Part shown: one piece after another, positions 63,300-64,000 of the stretch | How the letters are laid out: each line of letters begins with the position of its first letter | Numbering within the stretch: position 1 is the first letter of the stretch | Made by a program: the position numbers and the translations under genes | Assembly (NCBI GenBank): GCA_004794785.1 | Contig: SJOL01010112.1 | Coordinates: forward strand, 1,088,156 to 1,152,155 | Length of the DNA stretch: 64,000 nucleotides | Reading direction: 5' to 3' | Origin: Opisthorchis felineus | Taxonomy: Eukaryota > Platyhelminthes > Trematoda > Opisthorchiida > Opisthorchiidae | The notes under the pieces: generated by a model | Seen by the model: the letters and a program-made list of their open reading frames with translations, nothing else | The model's database searches: none | What the model was told of the DNA's origin: nothing

Positions 63300-63810
63300 C
63301 GGTCTGCAGGTTCTCCACTCACGTACCACCACTCTTCTGCGACTGCAGCGTGGTGACTCAGTCAATCCACGTACCACACGCGCCAACTACTCCACACACA
63401 CACACACAAACACACACACACTGGTCATTTGCCCTTGCCAGCCGCAAGTGACCACCGAGCACCGACCGCTCACCTTCGTCAAACTGGTCAGACAGCTACT
63501 GCTGGCGCGACACTCCGTTCAGTCCCTGCAAGGCACGATTCAACCACTGCTGCAGACTGGCAAACAACACCGTCGGGTCGTAACACACCGGTCGTTTCCT
63601 GGCCACCTTGAATGGTCCCATAGCCTCTTGGCGGTAGGTTGGTGTGTCGAACTCCACTGGATGGGCTTCCTACATGGCGTCAGTCCATCTTCTAAGGGCC
63701 CCTTGTGACCGGACCCAGGGTCGCCTCCGCTCGACCTCTCAGGAGTGTCTTCGGTGCCGCCAAGTTATTCCAGTCTACCTCCAGTTAAGCTGCATCCTAA
63801 GCATCCTCTC
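63300..63810 (-). pseudogene. Ty3/gypsy gag remnant
   Basis: The minus strand reads EAHPVEFDTPTYRQEAMGPF, CYDPTVLFASLQQWLNRALQ and GLNGVSRQQ, then a stop, then LSDQF. This aligns block by block with gag of copy 2. A 206-codon frame on the plus strand (63088-63708) covers the same DNA and is a shadow of this GC-rich gag region. Confidence 0.8.
63393..63421 (+). repeat. CA microsatellite inside gypsy gag
   Basis: About 14 CA units, interrupted once by AA. Copy 2 has no such run at the matching place, so it arose after insertion. Confidence 0.95.
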
Positions 63811-64000
63811 AATCCCCCAGGAAATCATCACATCCCCATTCTCAAAATATTGCAGCCAAGGGATTTCCATCCCTATCCTGCTTACAGCGCCAAATAGACG
63901 GGGCAAAGCCTTTCTTCCTGTGAAGTATTTTATTAACAAACACGAGTTACGCACATAGTGTTCAAAAACTTAGGCTTCTCACACGTCTTCTTGAGCTTTT

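Larger units (their letters stand above)
62211..64000 (-). mobile_element. Ty3/gypsy retrotransposon copy 3 (gag to mid-RT; continues past window)
   Basis: The 5' half of a Ty3/gypsy element related to copy 2: leader, gag, protease and the first part of RT. Homology to copy 2 ends near 62211 (equivalent to about 56390), so the 3' half is missing. The right end runs off the window. It retains the RT stretch that copy 2 has lost. It is rich in stops and frameshifts and carries a CA microsatellite inside the gag region. Confidence 0.88.

Noticed and set aside
63088..63708. 206-codon plus-strand open frame
   Set aside because: It is antisense to the gypsy gag and leader region of copy 3, which is GC-rich and therefore stop-poor. 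The minus-strand translation matches gag of copy 2.

Overview
This is an AT-rich eukaryotic window with no recognisable host protein-coding gene. It looks like intergenic or intronic DNA from a flatworm, most likely an opisthorchiid liver fluke of the Clonorchis/Opisthorchis type. That placement rests on the character of the retroelements (Ty3/gypsy and BEL/Pao of trematode style) and on two short repeats, at 1-320 and 21730-21925, whose chance translations match my memory of opisthorchiid predicted proteins. It is an inference from memory, not a search result. No operons, bacterial signals or CRISPR arrays are present. One ambiguous base lies at 2810.

Layout. Positions 1-320 hold a short repeat carrying a complete-looking type I hammerhead ribozyme on the + strand (about 198-250). 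Positions 321-11200 show no gene. Positions 11205-12085 hold a broken 3' fragment of a Ty3/gypsy element on the - strand (RNase H tail plus integrase start). It abuts a 217-codon open frame (12078-12731, -) that I do not recognise and that is longer than chance predicts. From about 15.4 to 25.3 kb the DNA is a mosaic of old, diverged repeats. The same pieces recur at 50.6-55.2 kb, partly in the same order and partly permuted. Two decayed copies of the ribozyme repeat lie at about 14.9 and 16.5 kb, and a tRNA-derived SINE-like element lies at 21.73-21.93 kb. Positions 25.3-50.6 kb are mostly featureless unique-looking sequence with a few hairpins, microsatellites and one GC-rich island.

The last 9 kb (55.2-64.0 kb) is a retrotransposon graveyard, all on the - strand. 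It contains a Ty3/gypsy copy running gag to integrase start (58.07-55.21 kb), a BEL/Pao copy running gag to the end of RNase H and the start of integrase (61.63-58.44 kb), and a second Ty3/gypsy copy running gag to mid-RT (64.0-62.21 kb, cut by the window edge). All are dead: they carry frameshifts, stops, a YxDD changed to YVDN in Pao, a protease active-site Asp changed to Asn, and an in-frame RT deletion in one gypsy copy. The pieces do not cooperate as a functional locus.

The most interesting element is the hammerhead ribozyme at the left edge. Its core is intact, stem II is perfect, and helix III is a 6-base palindrome too short to fold alone. This is the design known from Penelope-like elements and animal retrozymes that cleave as dimers. 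The open frame antisense to it is therefore probably not a protein.
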